From positions 2,046,001-2,110,000 of the forward strand of contig NZ_CP042818.1 in the NCBI RefSeq assembly GCF_008153345.1: DNA of 64,000 nt. Reading direction: 5' to 3'. Position numbers and translations under genes: made by a program. The stretch is from Treponema phagedenis (GTDB lineage Bacteria > Spirochaetota > Spirochaetia > Treponematales > Treponemataceae). How positions within the stretch are numbered: the stretch's first letter is position 1; every line of letters begins with the position of its first letter. Under the pieces are notes generated by a model. It was not told the DNA's origin. It made no database searches and saw only the letters and a program-made list of their open reading frames with translations. Shown in pieces: positions 8,221 through 15,722 of the stretch.

Positions 8221-8498
8221 CTCTTCCCCTGCCTCCGTATCGCCTCAATGAGCTGTTCTTTTTCTGCCGGATTGTTGTCAATTAAAACGGCGGAATTACA
8301 TTTTAATGAGCATGTTGTTCGCAAATTAAAAGCATGGTCTATAATGCCTATCCCGTACTTTTTTATGTTTAGTTTTGTTTTTGGTATTCTGTGCGCCATC
8401 TGTCCTGTTGTCCAATCTATTTTTTTACCGCAAACGGTACATTTAAAACCGTCTCGATTAAATACGTATAGGCGTGTTTTTCTCATAGAGCCTTTCAT
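8217..8498 (-). CDS. HNH-type zinc-binding endonuclease-like protein
   Basis: A 93-residue protein with a CTVCGKK zinc knuckle near residue 20, AHRIPKTK with the putative catalytic His, IIDH followed by NLRTTCSLKCNS. This is the layout of small phage HNH proteins with two CxxC-like pairs. The role could be in DNA packaging or recombination. It overlaps DUF4406 upstream (ATGA) and the DUF1064 gene downstream, forming a tightly coupled run of four genes. Confidence 0.75.
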   Translation of the reverse strand: MKGSMRKTRLYVFNRDGFKCTVCGKKIDWTTGQMAHRIPKTKLNIKKYGIGIIDHAFNLRTTCSLKCNSAVLIDNNPAEKEQLIEAIRRQGKR

Positions 8499-8824
8499 GC
8501 ACCTACCTCGTCGAGTTCTTTTTTACCATTTACCAACCAATAATCAACATCGTAAACAGGGATGCCGACTTTCAATGCGGTCGAAGCCTCAATGTTCGCT
8601 CCCTTTGATTTTTCCCAGCCGCCTAAAAGAGCTACTCCATCACATCCTAACAATTGCATTAAATCAAAGCGCATCTTTTCATCGTAAGTTGCCCCTTCGG
8701 TAAATTCAAAATCGGCGGGATTGATAACCGTATAGCCGCTTTCCGTTAGCTTCCTTTCTGCTGCTTTAAACTGTGTTTTATAATCCGGAACATTCGTTAT
8801 TCCGCCCGAAATATAGAGTTTCAT
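8495..8824 (-). CDS. DUF4406 protein, nucleoside deoxyribosyltransferase-like fold
   Basis: A 109-residue protein with the DUF4406 signature: YISGGITNVPDY at the N-terminus, INPADF, then MRFDLMQLLGCDGVALLGGW and SKGANIEASTALKVGIPV. The fold is close to nucleoside 2-deoxyribosyltransferases. It is common in phages, possibly acting on nucleotides, with no proven activity. The ATG overlaps the stop of the 36-residue gene before it. Confidence 0.85.
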   Translation of the reverse strand: MKLYISGGITNVPDYKTQFKAAERKLTESGYTVINPADFEFTEGATYDEKMRFDLMQLLGCDGVALLGGWEKSKGANIEASTALKVGIPVYDVDYWLVNGKKELDEVGA

Positions 8825-8931
8825 GCACGCTCCTCGCTTAATTCTTTTTCGAAGATTAATTCTGATTGCCCTATGCTGCTATCTTCTTTTTTTGCCTCTT
8901 GCCCCTTATCAAGGATAAATGGTGGTCTCAT
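8821..8931 (-). CDS. 36-residue prophage peptide gene
   Basis: A short frame whose ATG (8931) overlaps the antirepressor stop and whose TGA overlaps the DUF4406 start, both as ATGA. Such double stop-start overlap is hard to explain unless the frame is translated. The peptide (MRPPFILDKG..., acidic end) has no known family. Confidence 0.55.
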   Translation of the reverse strand: MRPPFILDKGQEAKKEDSSIGQSELIFEKELSEERA

Positions 8932-9749
8932 GCCGATAGTACCTCTTTGTTAATAAAAAATGAGCGTAAATAATCCATGCCCTTTTGGAAAACTTCTGTT
9001 ACAAGTGATATTTTTGTCTCGCCCTTTGCATTCCTCCAGCTACTTTCCCGCACTCTAAAATAGCCCCGATTGATATATTCTTGGTATGGGATGTTATCTG
9101 CATTGAGGACTTTTGCATTCCGCAGCATTTTAAAAGCGGTATTGCGCCCGAATGGCAAATGTAAAACCTTTACCGCCTCCGCCATACTGATAGCCCCTTT
9201 GCTTGAGGTGAGGGCATCGGCAAGCTCTACTTTCGGTTTTTGCGCTTCGATTGTTTTTTCCGCTATGGTTAATCTTTCATTTAATGAATTGATTGTGTTT
9301 TGGGAAACCTGCAAGGCTCTTGCCATTATCATCTCGGGAGTGTTCCACGCTTCCTCAACCTTAATAAGATATTGCCGTATTTTCCGCCCCTGCTCATTGT
9401 TTTCTACCATCGCCAATTCTTTAGCGGCTTGGACGGTTAGTAAATAATCTTTTTTGTTTTGCCCGCCGTGAATCTCGCTCCCCAAATTCGGTGAGCAAGA
9501 TTGATAATCTTTCCCTTCGATTAAGCTGTATTTCTCAATACGCTCTTTTATCCATGTTGAAAAATCTCTGCCAACCTGTAATTGCATATGCAGTTCCCGC
9601 GCATTTACATATTGACGGTTTTCTACGGTATCAATTTTCAATATTTCATTTTGCTCAAACTCTGTTCCGGCGTTTTCAACCTTACTTTGAAATGTAAGGT
9701 TAGGCGGTACAGATGTCGTCGTCGTTTTATTTTTTGTTATCTCGTTCAT
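8928..9749 (-). CDS. Phage antirepressor with AntA/AntB and KilAC domains
   Basis: A 273-residue protein. Residues about 45-135 (RQYVNARELHMQLQVGRDFS, then the QGRKIRQYLIKVEEAW end) match the AntA/AntB antirepressor domain; residues about 165-270 (ALTSSKGAISMAEAVKVL, GRNTAFKMLRNAKVL, RGYFRVRESSW) match the KilAC C-terminal domain. Such proteins inactivate phage repressors and favour lytic growth. The prophage has three repressors as possible targets. A terminator-like hairpin precedes the gene on the same strand, so its expression may be conditional. Confidence 0.88.
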   Translation of the reverse strand: MNEITKNKTTTTSVPPNLTFQSKVENAGTEFEQNEILKIDTVENRQYVNARELHMQLQVGRDFSTWIKERIEKYSLIEGKDYQSCSPNLGSEIHGGQNKKDYLLTVQAAKELAMVENNEQGRKIRQYLIKVEEAWNTPEMIMARALQVSQNTINSLNERLTIAEKTIEAQKPKVELADALTSSKGAISMAEAVKVLHLPFGRNTAFKMLRNAKVLNADNIPYQEYINRGYFRVRESSWRNAKGETKISLVTEVFQKGMDYLRSFFINKEVLSA

Positions 9750-9764
9750 CTTTTTTTTCTCCCG

Positions 9765-9833
9765 TTAAAAAACGCCTTTCAGAAAAACATCTTGCGTAAA
9801 AGGAGTAAAAAAAACGCACGTGCTTTCTGAAAG
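9765..9833 (-). terminator. Terminator or attenuator before the antirepressor
   Basis: On the minus strand GCCTTTCAGAAA (9833-9822) pairs with TTTCTGAAAGGC (9783-9772), followed by GTTTTTT. The loop holds a smaller TGCGT/ACGCA hairpin. The stem-plus-T-run lies between the membrane-protein gene and the antirepressor. Confidence 0.6.
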
Positions 9834-9843
9834 GCAATGAGTA

Positions 9844-10155
9844 TCAGTTTTTTTTTTGATTATGAAACCGTAAATATAAATATATGCCGAGAGCAATAAA
9901 CCCAAATGCGGCAACAACAATAACGCCATTAAACTGAATAAATCCCGTTATAATCAAAGTTATGAGTCCTACTGCAAGGGGAATTAATGCAGCTTTTCGT
10001 TTTGCCTTCACGCTGTCATAAACAGCTAATCCTCCTCCTGTTAAAACAATAGCTGCCCCGACACAATCAATCGGAACGGTTTGTCCGTAGTTCATAAATA
10101 ATACGCCTGCCAAAACAAGCCCGACAATCACAATAAATAGTATTTTCGTTTTCAT
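9844..10155 (-). CDS. Small prophage membrane protein
   Basis: About 103 residues with four likely membrane-spanning stretches: residues 4-21 (ILFIVIVGLVLAGVLF), 30-45, 58-74 and 78-95, and a basic tail. The start is set at the ATG at 10155, preceded by CGGAGG with 7 nt spacing; a frame start 30 nt upstream lacks such a site. The function is unknown. A lysogenic conversion or superinfection role would be speculation. Confidence 0.65.
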   Translation of the reverse strand: MKTKILFIVIVGLVLAGVLFMNYGQTVPIDCVGAAIVLTGGGLAVYDSVKAKRKAALIPLAVGLITLIITGFIQFNGVIVVAAFGFIALGIYLYLRFHNQKKN

Positions 10156-10212
10156 TTCAAAACCTCCGATGTCATTATTATTCACACTGGAAAGACGTAA
10201 CGCAAATATATA

Positions 10213-10716
10213 TTAAATATCCCCGATAAAAATTCCTAAATCTGCCGCCAGTAAATACGCAGCTTCAATTAGTAAACTTGCCTCGACCGTTGAACAGTCC
10301 GCCTCGCTTTGCGGAAACGGCTCATGGTAAATCGTATTCCACACAACCTCTCCCCATCCATTTTTCATTACCGGATAGTTAAGCTCATTCATCGCTTTCC
10401 GTTTTATTTCGTATTTCACAACATCAAAAGCATTCCCTGTGCTGTTTGCAATAATCCGTATTATGCCGTGAAGTTTTGTGTTCTGCGAATTCTTGCCTGT
10501 TGTCCGTTTTTTACGCTTATCAGATAACTCTAATTCTATAGGCGGCACTGTGTATGGCTTTTCTCCCGCCCTGAGGCTCTGCGCCTCTTTTCTAAACAAA
10601 TCCCGCCTATGCTGAATGTATAAATCCATTTGCCGCTTATCAATATCGCCGATAATTCTTACTGTAAGCTCATTGTTTTTATAATGAACAATTTCTACCC
10701 TCGCATCTGTTTTCAT
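10213..10716 (-). CDS. NinB-like recombination-associated protein
   Basis: A 167-residue protein. The second half (QNTKLHGIIRIIANSTGN, VKYEIKRKAMNE, then a Ser/Glu region and a C-terminal helix LLIEAAYLLAADLGI) resembles lambda NinB/Orf-type recombination mediators, where a QNxxLH motif begins the conserved part. These proteins bind single-stranded DNA and SSB to load annealases. It sits between the antirepressor side and the methyltransferase. The family match is tentative. Confidence 0.6.
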   Translation of the reverse strand: MKTDARVEIVHYKNNELTVRIIGDIDKRQMDLYIQHRRDLFRKEAQSLRAGEKPYTVPPIELELSDKRKKRTTGKNSQNTKLHGIIRIIANSTGNAFDVVKYEIKRKAMNELNYPVMKNGWGEVVWNTIYHEPFPQSEADCSTVEASLLIEAAYLLAADLGIFIGDI

Positions 10717-10737
10717 TATGTTCGCTCTCCGTACCCA

Positions 10738-10866
10738 CTAGTATTCATAACCACAAGTTTTTTTAAACCTTTGCTCGCTATGCACAATCAGTACATAATT
10801 CCAATCATCCAATTCGAGATAATCCCCTTTGTTGACAGCATCCCAAAATTTCATACCGTCATACAT
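10738..10866 (-). CDS. Possible 42-residue prophage peptide
   Basis: A short frame in the space between the NinB-like and methyltransferase genes, beginning MYDGMKFWDAVNKGDYLEL. The composition is protein-like, but no clear ribosome site precedes the ATG. It may be a remnant of a longer gene. No family recognised. Confidence 0.3.
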   Translation of the reverse strand: MYDGMKFWDAVNKGDYLELDDWNYVLIVHSEQRFKKTCGYEY

Positions 10867-10937
10867 TGCCAAGGCTTGTGGATAACCATCGTTTTACAGG
10901 GCTTTTTATTCGGATTTTTACGCCGTTTTAATACCCA

Positions 10938-11654
10938 TTAAACCGCTTTTTTTGATTGCCCTTTTATCGCGGTTTCCAGTCTGTTTTTTGCGATATTAAA
11001 ATAATTATCGTCAATTTCCATGCCGATAAATCGGCGGTTTGTATTCAGGCACGCAATGCCGGTTGTGCCGGAACCCATAAACGAATCCAATACGACATCG
11101 CCTTCATCGGTGCTGTCAAAAATAAATTTTTCCATTAGTTCTATCGGTTTTTGCGTCGGGTGTATTTTTTCGCCGTTTGTTTTTCTCGCTCCGCTATTAA
11201 AACTTTTTATATTCTGTATAATATTTGAAAAAAGCCCTTTTGTGTCGGCTGTCTTTGTTTTTCCGGAAAATAAAATCATTTCATAGCCGAAACCGTAATT
11301 ATTCATAATTGGGCGGGCGAGTTTTTGCCAAATAAGACAATTTTTTGCCGTAAGAATTGTATTGAAAATCGGATAATAAAAAGCATAGCTGCGCCAATCA
11401 CAAAAGAAATATATACAGCCGTCAGGCTTTAAAATGCGCTTATATTCTTTAAAAAGCTTTTCATAAAAAGGCTTACAAATAGCTAAATCATTAAAACAGC
11501 CTTTTCGTCCGTTGTGAGTCATGCCTAAAAAATACGGCGGATCAGTAATTATTGACTGTATGCTTTCATCCGGAATTTTCGGCAAAAAGTCTAAACAGTC
11601 GCCATGCAGTAGTTCGATATTTTCGGTTAATTTCATTTTTTTCTCAATGCTCAT
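10938..11654 (-). CDS. Site-specific DNA methyltransferase (beta class, N4-C or N6-A)
   Basis: A 238-residue methyltransferase with DPPY at residues 38-41 (motif IV, catalytic) and DSFMGSGTTG at 190-199 (motif I, SAM binding), followed by RRFIGMEIDDNYF. The order IV before I is that of beta-class amino-methyltransferases, which modify adenine N6 or cytosine N4. There is no restriction gene beside it, so it is an orphan phage enzyme likely protecting phage DNA or tuning expression. AGGAG precedes the ATG by about 9 nt. The start overlaps the DnaC-like gene by 11 nt. Confidence 0.9.
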   Translation of the reverse strand: MSIEKKMKLTENIELLHGDCLDFLPKIPDESIQSIITDPPYFLGMTHNGRKGCFNDLAICKPFYEKLFKEYKRILKPDGCIYFFCDWRSYAFYYPIFNTILTAKNCLIWQKLARPIMNNYGFGYEMILFSGKTKTADTKGLFSNIIQNIKSFNSGARKTNGEKIHPTQKPIELMEKFIFDSTDEGDVVLDSFMGSGTTGIACLNTNRRFIGMEIDDNYFNIAKNRLETAIKGQSKKAV

Positions 11655-12432
11655 GTTTTATTTCTCCTCTTAAAACGGGTCTATAACTTTCAAAATTAAA
11701 ATTGACAACTATACCCAACTCCTTAATTCTGTCCCGCATTGCCTCTCCTCCGTGCAAGTCTATAATTTGACATAGACGTTCAAGGTCAATGTTTCCAACA
11801 AGCACAACCGGCAGCATTTCGTTGTAACGGCGGCGCAAGATTGTATTAAGCCAAGTTATGCGCCCTTCGGTGTTTTTCACCTTGTCAATTTCGTCAATCA
11901 CCAACATGGGCGCATTAGCGTATTTATCAAGCGTTTTGTTTAAGCCTGCGCCGTATCCCGCTTGTGCGTCCAGTAAGTCGGTTGAGACGTCGTCAAAATC
12001 TCGGAAGATGCCGCCCGTTAGTTTTAGCACAGCATGCGCGAGATGAGTTTTACCGGTGCCGTTTTTGCCGAGCAGCAAAAGCCATTTGTTATTCGGATTT
12101 TTCGCAAACGACAAAACGCTATCCCGTGCGGTTTTGTTTTTTTCGTCAACGACAAAATTTTTAAAGCCGGCATTGCGGTACCGCTTGGGCAGCCCGTCTA
12201 TTTTTTTTAAGCGTGCTTCAAACTGCTCAAGCTCTTTTTGCGTTTCGATTTCCGCCCGCTTCCGCTCTTGTTCACAAAGAGGGCAAGGGGATGCTTCGTT
12301 TGTTCTTGTGTCAATGAGGCATTTGTATTCACCGTGTGTTTTACATAAAGCTTTTGATTGCCGCAAATAGTCCGGCAAAAAAGATTGCGTAATATTTACC
12401 TGTTGCCATTTCCCTTGTTTTAAAACTCTCAT
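11644..12432 (-). CDS. DnaC-like helicase-loader ATPase
   Basis: A 262-residue protein. A likely zinc site is formed by Cys30, His33, Cys38 and the CPLC at 50-53. The AAA+ domain follows, with Walker A GKNGTGKTHL at 122-131 and Walker B MLVIDEIDK near 180. This layout is that of phage DnaC/DnaI-type loaders, which place the replicative helicase on the origin. It sits next to a replication initiator-like gene, fitting a phage replication module. Confidence 0.85.
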   Translation of the reverse strand: MRVLKQGKWQQVNITQSFLPDYLRQSKALCKTHGEYKCLIDTRTNEASPCPLCEQERKRAEIETQKELEQFEARLKKIDGLPKRYRNAGFKNFVVDEKNKTARDSVLSFAKNPNNKWLLLLGKNGTGKTHLAHAVLKLTGGIFRDFDDVSTDLLDAQAGYGAGLNKTLDKYANAPMLVIDEIDKVKNTEGRITWLNTILRRRYNEMLPVVLVGNIDLERLCQIIDLHGGEAMRDRIKELGIVVNFNFESYRPVLRGEIKHEH

Positions 12433-12445
12433 AGTCTTTTACCCC

Positions 12446-13501
12446 CTAAAACATAACGCCCTCTAGTTCATCGCCGACGTCAGCACTCACCACCTGTGGC
12501 GGCGGTTGTGGCTTACCGAAAAACTCATCAATGCTGCTTTGCGAAAAATCCTGTTTTGAATAATCCTTCTCCGCCTGCGGGGAGCGGTTATTTTTTTCAA
12601 ACTGCGTGAGAGTAAATCGCTCTGGCAAAAACTTAAGGATTATGTTTTTCCCGCAAAAACCGTCAAACCCGCCGGTAAAGTTCCACCAGGTTGCTTGTTG
12701 TTTTTTTAACGCCAAAACCTTTGCGTAGTTTTTGCATGCCGCAAGAATGTCAGGGGTAACAGGAATTGCCTGCTCCCGTAATTTATCAAGTCCAAGCTGA
12801 AAGTCTCGCTGCAAGAAGAGCAAAAAGGTATTTGGTTTGTTTATTCCCGCCTCAACAAAAACCCCGTATATGTCTTTTGCAAGCTGGGTTAAATTTTCGT
12901 TTTCTGAAAAGTCAGAGAAAACCTCCTCATCCTCCTGTTTGTCAGAACATGTATATATATCTTGTCCTGCTGTATCTTCAGGAGGAGGATGATTCACATT
13001 ATCATTAACATTAACATTATCATTAACATTAACATTAACATTAACATTATCATTATCATTAGGGCGAATTGTTTTATTTGTTTTTATTGAATTCAATTGT
13101 TTTATTTGTTTTTCTTGTTTTGAATTGTTTTCTTTGTTTTCAATTAAATCCATTTGTTTTTTCTGCTCTGAATTGCTTTCTATATTTTCAGGCAGTTTTT
13201 TTGTTTCATTATATTTTATTTGTTTTTCTTGTTCTGTATCGCTATCGCTAGTTTTATTATTAGCTTTTTTGGCATTAGCATTTCCTACAGGAGCTCCTCG
13301 TTTGTTTGTTGCGTTATCGATGATATCCTTCATTGGAATCCAAATAAGTAAATCAATCCCTTCAAAATCCGGATCTATACCGTAAATTCCGTAATTAGTA
13401 ACTGCTTCATAAAAGCGTAATTTCATGTTGATATCCGTCATTGCATCAATTTGTTTTTTGGTTGTTTCTGAAAAAATACAGCTTTTAAAATTTGATTTCA
13501 T
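12446..13501 (-). CDS. Phage replication initiation-like protein with DUF6291 N-terminus
   Basis: A 351-residue protein. Residues 1-75 (MKSNFKSCIFSETTKKQIDA, LRFYEAVTNYGIYGIDPDFEG) match the DUF6291 domain found at the start of phage replisome organisers. Residues 75-165 are a low-complexity linker with Asn/Asp/Val hexanucleotide repeats and Lys/Gln-rich runs. The C-terminal half has a helical region (LLFLQRDFQLGLDKLREQAI) and KQQATWWNFTGGFDGF, then a Gln/Pro end. It precedes the DnaC-like loader, so it most likely binds the phage origin. Its ATG overlaps the leucine-rich repeat gene stop. Confidence 0.7.
   Translation of the reverse strand: MKSNFKSCIFSETTKKQIDAMTDINMKLRFYEAVTNYGIYGIDPDFEGIDLLIWIPMKDIIDNATNKRGAPVGNANAKKANNKTSDSDTEQEKQIKYNETKKLPENIESNSEQKKQMDLIENKENNSKQEKQIKQLNSIKTNKTIRPNDNDNVNVNVNVNDNVNVNDNVNHPPPEDTAGQDIYTCSDKQEDEEVFSDFSENENLTQLAKDIYGVFVEAGINKPNTFLLFLQRDFQLGLDKLREQAIPVTPDILAACKNYAKVLALKKQQATWWNFTGGFDGFCGKNIILKFLPERFTLTQFEKNNRSPQAEKDYSKQDFSQSSIDEFFGKPQPPPQVVSADVGDELEGVMF
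12996..13060. repeat. Hexanucleotide repeat inside the replication gene
   Basis: Repeats of CATTAA and CATTAT (plus strand) encode alternating Asn-Val and Asn-Asp. The unit is six bases, so changes in copy number would keep the frame. Confidence 0.85.
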
Positions 13502-14313
13502 ATGTTACCCCTTTTTTGCGGTTGTTCTCTTTTTATTCCATAATTCCATTTGCGTTCAGGAAAATCTTCAAAAAGTTTTTTGAAAACTTCGGCACTTAGT
13601 TGATTGTTGTTGCAGTACAGCCATTGCAAACTTGTACAACCGCTTGCGTTTAATGCGGTTAGTTGATTGTGTTCGCAGTCCAGCCATTGCAGGCTTGTAC
13701 AACCACTTACGTTTAATGTGGTTAGCTGATTGTTGGAGCATCCCAGCCATTGCAGGCTTGTACAACCGCTTACGTTTAATGTGGTTAGCTGATTGTTGGA
13801 GCATCCCAGCCGTTGCAGGCTTGTACAACCACTTACATCTAATGCGGTAAGCTGGGTGCGGAAGCAGTACAGCTCTTGCAAACTCGTACAACCGCTTACG
13901 TTTAATTTGGTTAGCTGATTGTATTGGCAGTCCAGATTTTGCAAACTCGTACAACCGTTTACGTTTAATTTGGTTAGCTGATTGTATTGGCAGTCCAGAT
14001 TTTGCAAACTCGTACATCCGCTTACGTTTAATGTGGTTAGCTGATTGTTGTAGCAGCTCAGCCGTCGCAAACTTGTTAAGCCGCTTGCGTTTAATTTGGT
14101 TAGCTGATTGTATTGGCAGCCCAGCTCTTGTATGTCATATCCCTTAATGATTATCTCTTCTGCGTTATTCTGGACAGCAATGTTTTCCCAGTTGTCGCTT
14201 TGCATCTCCGCAATTTTCTTACCACCGTTCCATACTTCACACGGGCTGCCGTCTTTTGTTGTAACACGCAGATTAATACTACCCGCTTTTGTCCTCATTC
14301 GTATTTTATCCAT
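13498..14313 (-). CDS. Treponema-type leucine-rich repeat protein (TpLRR)
   Basis: A 271-residue protein. After an N-terminal region of about 70 residues it has eight tandem 21-residue units of the form LTxLNVSGCTSLQxLxCxNNQ, the Treponema pallidum LRR type, and a short C-terminal cap (FEDFPERKWNYG). There is no signal peptide or anchor, so it is likely cytoplasmic, unlike the surface TpLRR proteins. It lies inside the phage replication block and its stop overlaps the next gene (ATGA). Repeat units are nearly identical at DNA level, so copy number may vary by recombination. The function is unknown; a binding role is inferred from the fold. Confidence 0.85.
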   Translation of the reverse strand: MDKIRMRTKAGSINLRVTTKDGSPCEVWNGGKKIAEMQSDNWENIAVQNNAEEIIIKGYDIQELGCQYNQLTKLNASGLTSLRRLSCYNNQLTTLNVSGCTSLQNLDCQYNQLTKLNVNGCTSLQNLDCQYNQLTKLNVSGCTSLQELYCFRTQLTALDVSGCTSLQRLGCSNNQLTTLNVSGCTSLQWLGCSNNQLTTLNVSGCTSLQWLDCEHNQLTALNASGCTSLQWLYCNNNQLSAEVFKKLFEDFPERKWNYGIKREQPQKRGNI

Positions 14314-14352
14314 TTGCTGTCTCCAATAATTTTATCTTATGTTGCAAATTCA

Positions 14353-14514
14353 TTAAAAAAGCATTTCACTTTTAACATGCGTTTCCGCTGCTTTTAAATT
14401 TTTGCACGCCTGCTTATAGTAACTTTCTTTTAATTCAATTCCTATAAACTTTCTTTTGAGGAGTATACTCTCATACCCTTCGCTTCCTATTCCTGCAAAT
14501 GTTACCTTATCCAT
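14353..14514 (-). CDS. Short methyltransferase C-terminal fragment with its own ribosome site
   Basis: A 53-residue product, FAGIGSEGYESILL then RKFIGIELKESYYKQA. It corresponds to motif I and the following strand of a DNA amino-methyltransferase, with nothing of the catalytic DPPY part. AGGAGG sits 6 nt before the ATG at 14514, so it is probably translated. It may be the remains of a larger methyltransferase cut down by recombination, or a regulatory peptide. It is unrelated in position to the full methyltransferase 3 kb away. Confidence 0.55.
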   Translation of the reverse strand: MDKVTFAGIGSEGYESILLKRKFIGIELKESYYKQACKNLKAAETHVKSEMLF

Positions 14515-14544
14515 ATAAACCTCCTCATCGGTTATAGTTTTGTT

Positions 14545-15042
14545 TTATCGTTTAAAAGACCGATACAGCATTTGTATGATGTCATTTTCATTCCCAACCC
14601 AGTATAATTTATTGTCGATGCGGTCATCTTCCGCTATTGGAAGTCGTGTACATTTTGCAAGCAGCTTTTCAAGTGCGTATTTATCAAGTTTTAGTTTCTT
14701 TTCAAGAAAAACTCTTTCAATTCCCGCTTCACCTGCTTTTTGTAATAACGTACACATCTTCTTGATTAACTCCTTTTCTTTTCTTTTTTGTTTTGCGCTT
14801 TTTACATTTTGCTTTTTTATAATTGCTGTTTGGTTATAAAAATCAAATGTTAATTGCAGCGGACTTTCTTTTGGCTTGTATTTATTTTTATAAAACAAAA
14901 AAAGCCGATATTCTTTTTTCCCAAAAATAAAAACAGGCGTATTGTCTATTGTTATTTTTGGAATGGTATATTTCCGCGCAAAATATCGCACTTCAGCCGT
15001 GCTGCTTTTTGTTTTTCTCGCCACCTCTGCCACGGTGTACAA
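14545..15042 (-). CDS. Prophage protein with MerR-like N-terminus
   Basis: A 165-residue protein. Residues 1-50 (MYTVAEVARKTKSSTAEVRY) resemble a MerR/excisionase-type winged helix that reads a tyrosine-start helix. The middle is Lys-rich and the C-terminal third (LLQKAGEAGIERVFLEKKL, LLAKCTRLPIAED) looks like a second winged helix. The start is a TTG at 15042 behind GGGAGG at 10 nt. It lies between the SSB-like gene and the methyltransferase fragment, so a role in replication or regulation is possible. Confidence 0.6.
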   Translation of the reverse strand: MYTVAEVARKTKSSTAEVRYFARKYTIPKITIDNTPVFIFGKKEYRLFLFYKNKYKPKESPLQLTFDFYNQTAIIKKQNVKSAKQKRKEKELIKKMCTLLQKAGEAGIERVFLEKKLKLDKYALEKLLAKCTRLPIAEDDRIDNKLYWVGNENDIIQMLYRSFKR

Positions 15043-15059
15043 ATTGCAAATGCCTCCCG

Positions 15060-15103
15060 TTTTTCACTTTCTACCTCACACGGCAAAAGTAGAAAGTGAA
15101 AAA
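15060..15103. repeat. Perfect 15-bp inverted repeat between SSB-like gene and next gene
   Basis: TTTTTCACTTTCTAC (15060-15074) and GTAGAAAGTGAAAAA (15089-15103) are exact complements around a 14-nt loop. No T-run follows on the minus strand, so it is not a simple terminator. Just after it lies the GGGAGG of the next gene. Confidence 0.75.
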
Positions 15104-15119
15104 TTATTATACAGTGTTT

Positions 15120-15710
15120 TTAAAATGGTAATTTGTCATCAAAATCGTTATACTGATTTTGTTGTGGTTGCGGTTGCCATTTATTAGCGTTTCCATTGTT
15201 TCTTTGCGCTCCTTGCGTCTGTTGTTGGTTTTGACTAGGCGCATGAAATGCCGACTGTCCCTGCTGCTGATACGCTTGATATGCTTGTGGGTTTTGCGGC
15301 TGTTGTCTTTGCTGCGGATATCCGTTTGTTTGCGGTTTCTCCGCTATAAGTCTTTGCACTTCAAAAAACTGCTTTCCGTCATTGTTCGGCTCGCTCTTGT
15401 CAATATAAATACGCCCTTTAGCTCCAAGCCATGACTGGACATTAAAATTACCACGAGGAATATTAAAGCAATCAAAAAACCGAGTAATGTTTTTGTTTGT
15501 TCGCTCCCACGCCTCCTGACTTGACTGGTCGTCAACAAGCCAGTACCGTAATTCACCTTGTCCTGCAATAGAAAAGCCCATCTCTACCATTGCCTTTCCT
15601 GTTTTTGAAAGAGTCTCTGTTGCCTTTGTAATGATACACTCCCACTCGCCTGGTTGAAAATTATTATCACTCCAGTTTTCATCAACCTGATATCGACTGC
15701 CAAATTTCAT
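15120..15710 (-). CDS. Phage single-stranded DNA-binding-like protein (DUF669-type)
   Basis: A 196-residue protein. The N-terminal 120 residues (RYQVDENWSDNNFQPGEWEC, AMVEMGFSIAG, KGRIYIDKSEPN) resemble the OB-fold DUF669 group that replaces SSB in many phages. The rest is a Gln/Pro/Asn-rich linker ending in an acidic tip, NDFDDKLPF, like the SSB C-terminal tail that recruits partner proteins. It sits beside the nuclease and Sak4-like ATPase genes, forming a recombination module. Confidence 0.78.
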   Translation of the reverse strand: MKFGSRYQVDENWSDNNFQPGEWECIITKATETLSKTGKAMVEMGFSIAGQGELRYWLVDDQSSQEAWERTNKNITRFFDCFNIPRGNFNVQSWLGAKGRIYIDKSEPNNDGKQFFEVQRLIAEKPQTNGYPQQRQQPQNPQAYQAYQQQGQSAFHAPSQNQQQTQGAQRNNGNANKWQPQPQQNQYNDFDDKLPF

Positions 15711-15722
15711 AAGTATTTCTCC

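Noticed and set aside
13568-14017. Repetitive frames on both strands over the leucine-rich repeat gene
   Set aside because: They are other-frame readings of the 63-bp repeats; the TpLRR frame has the recognised family pattern and the stop-start overlap.
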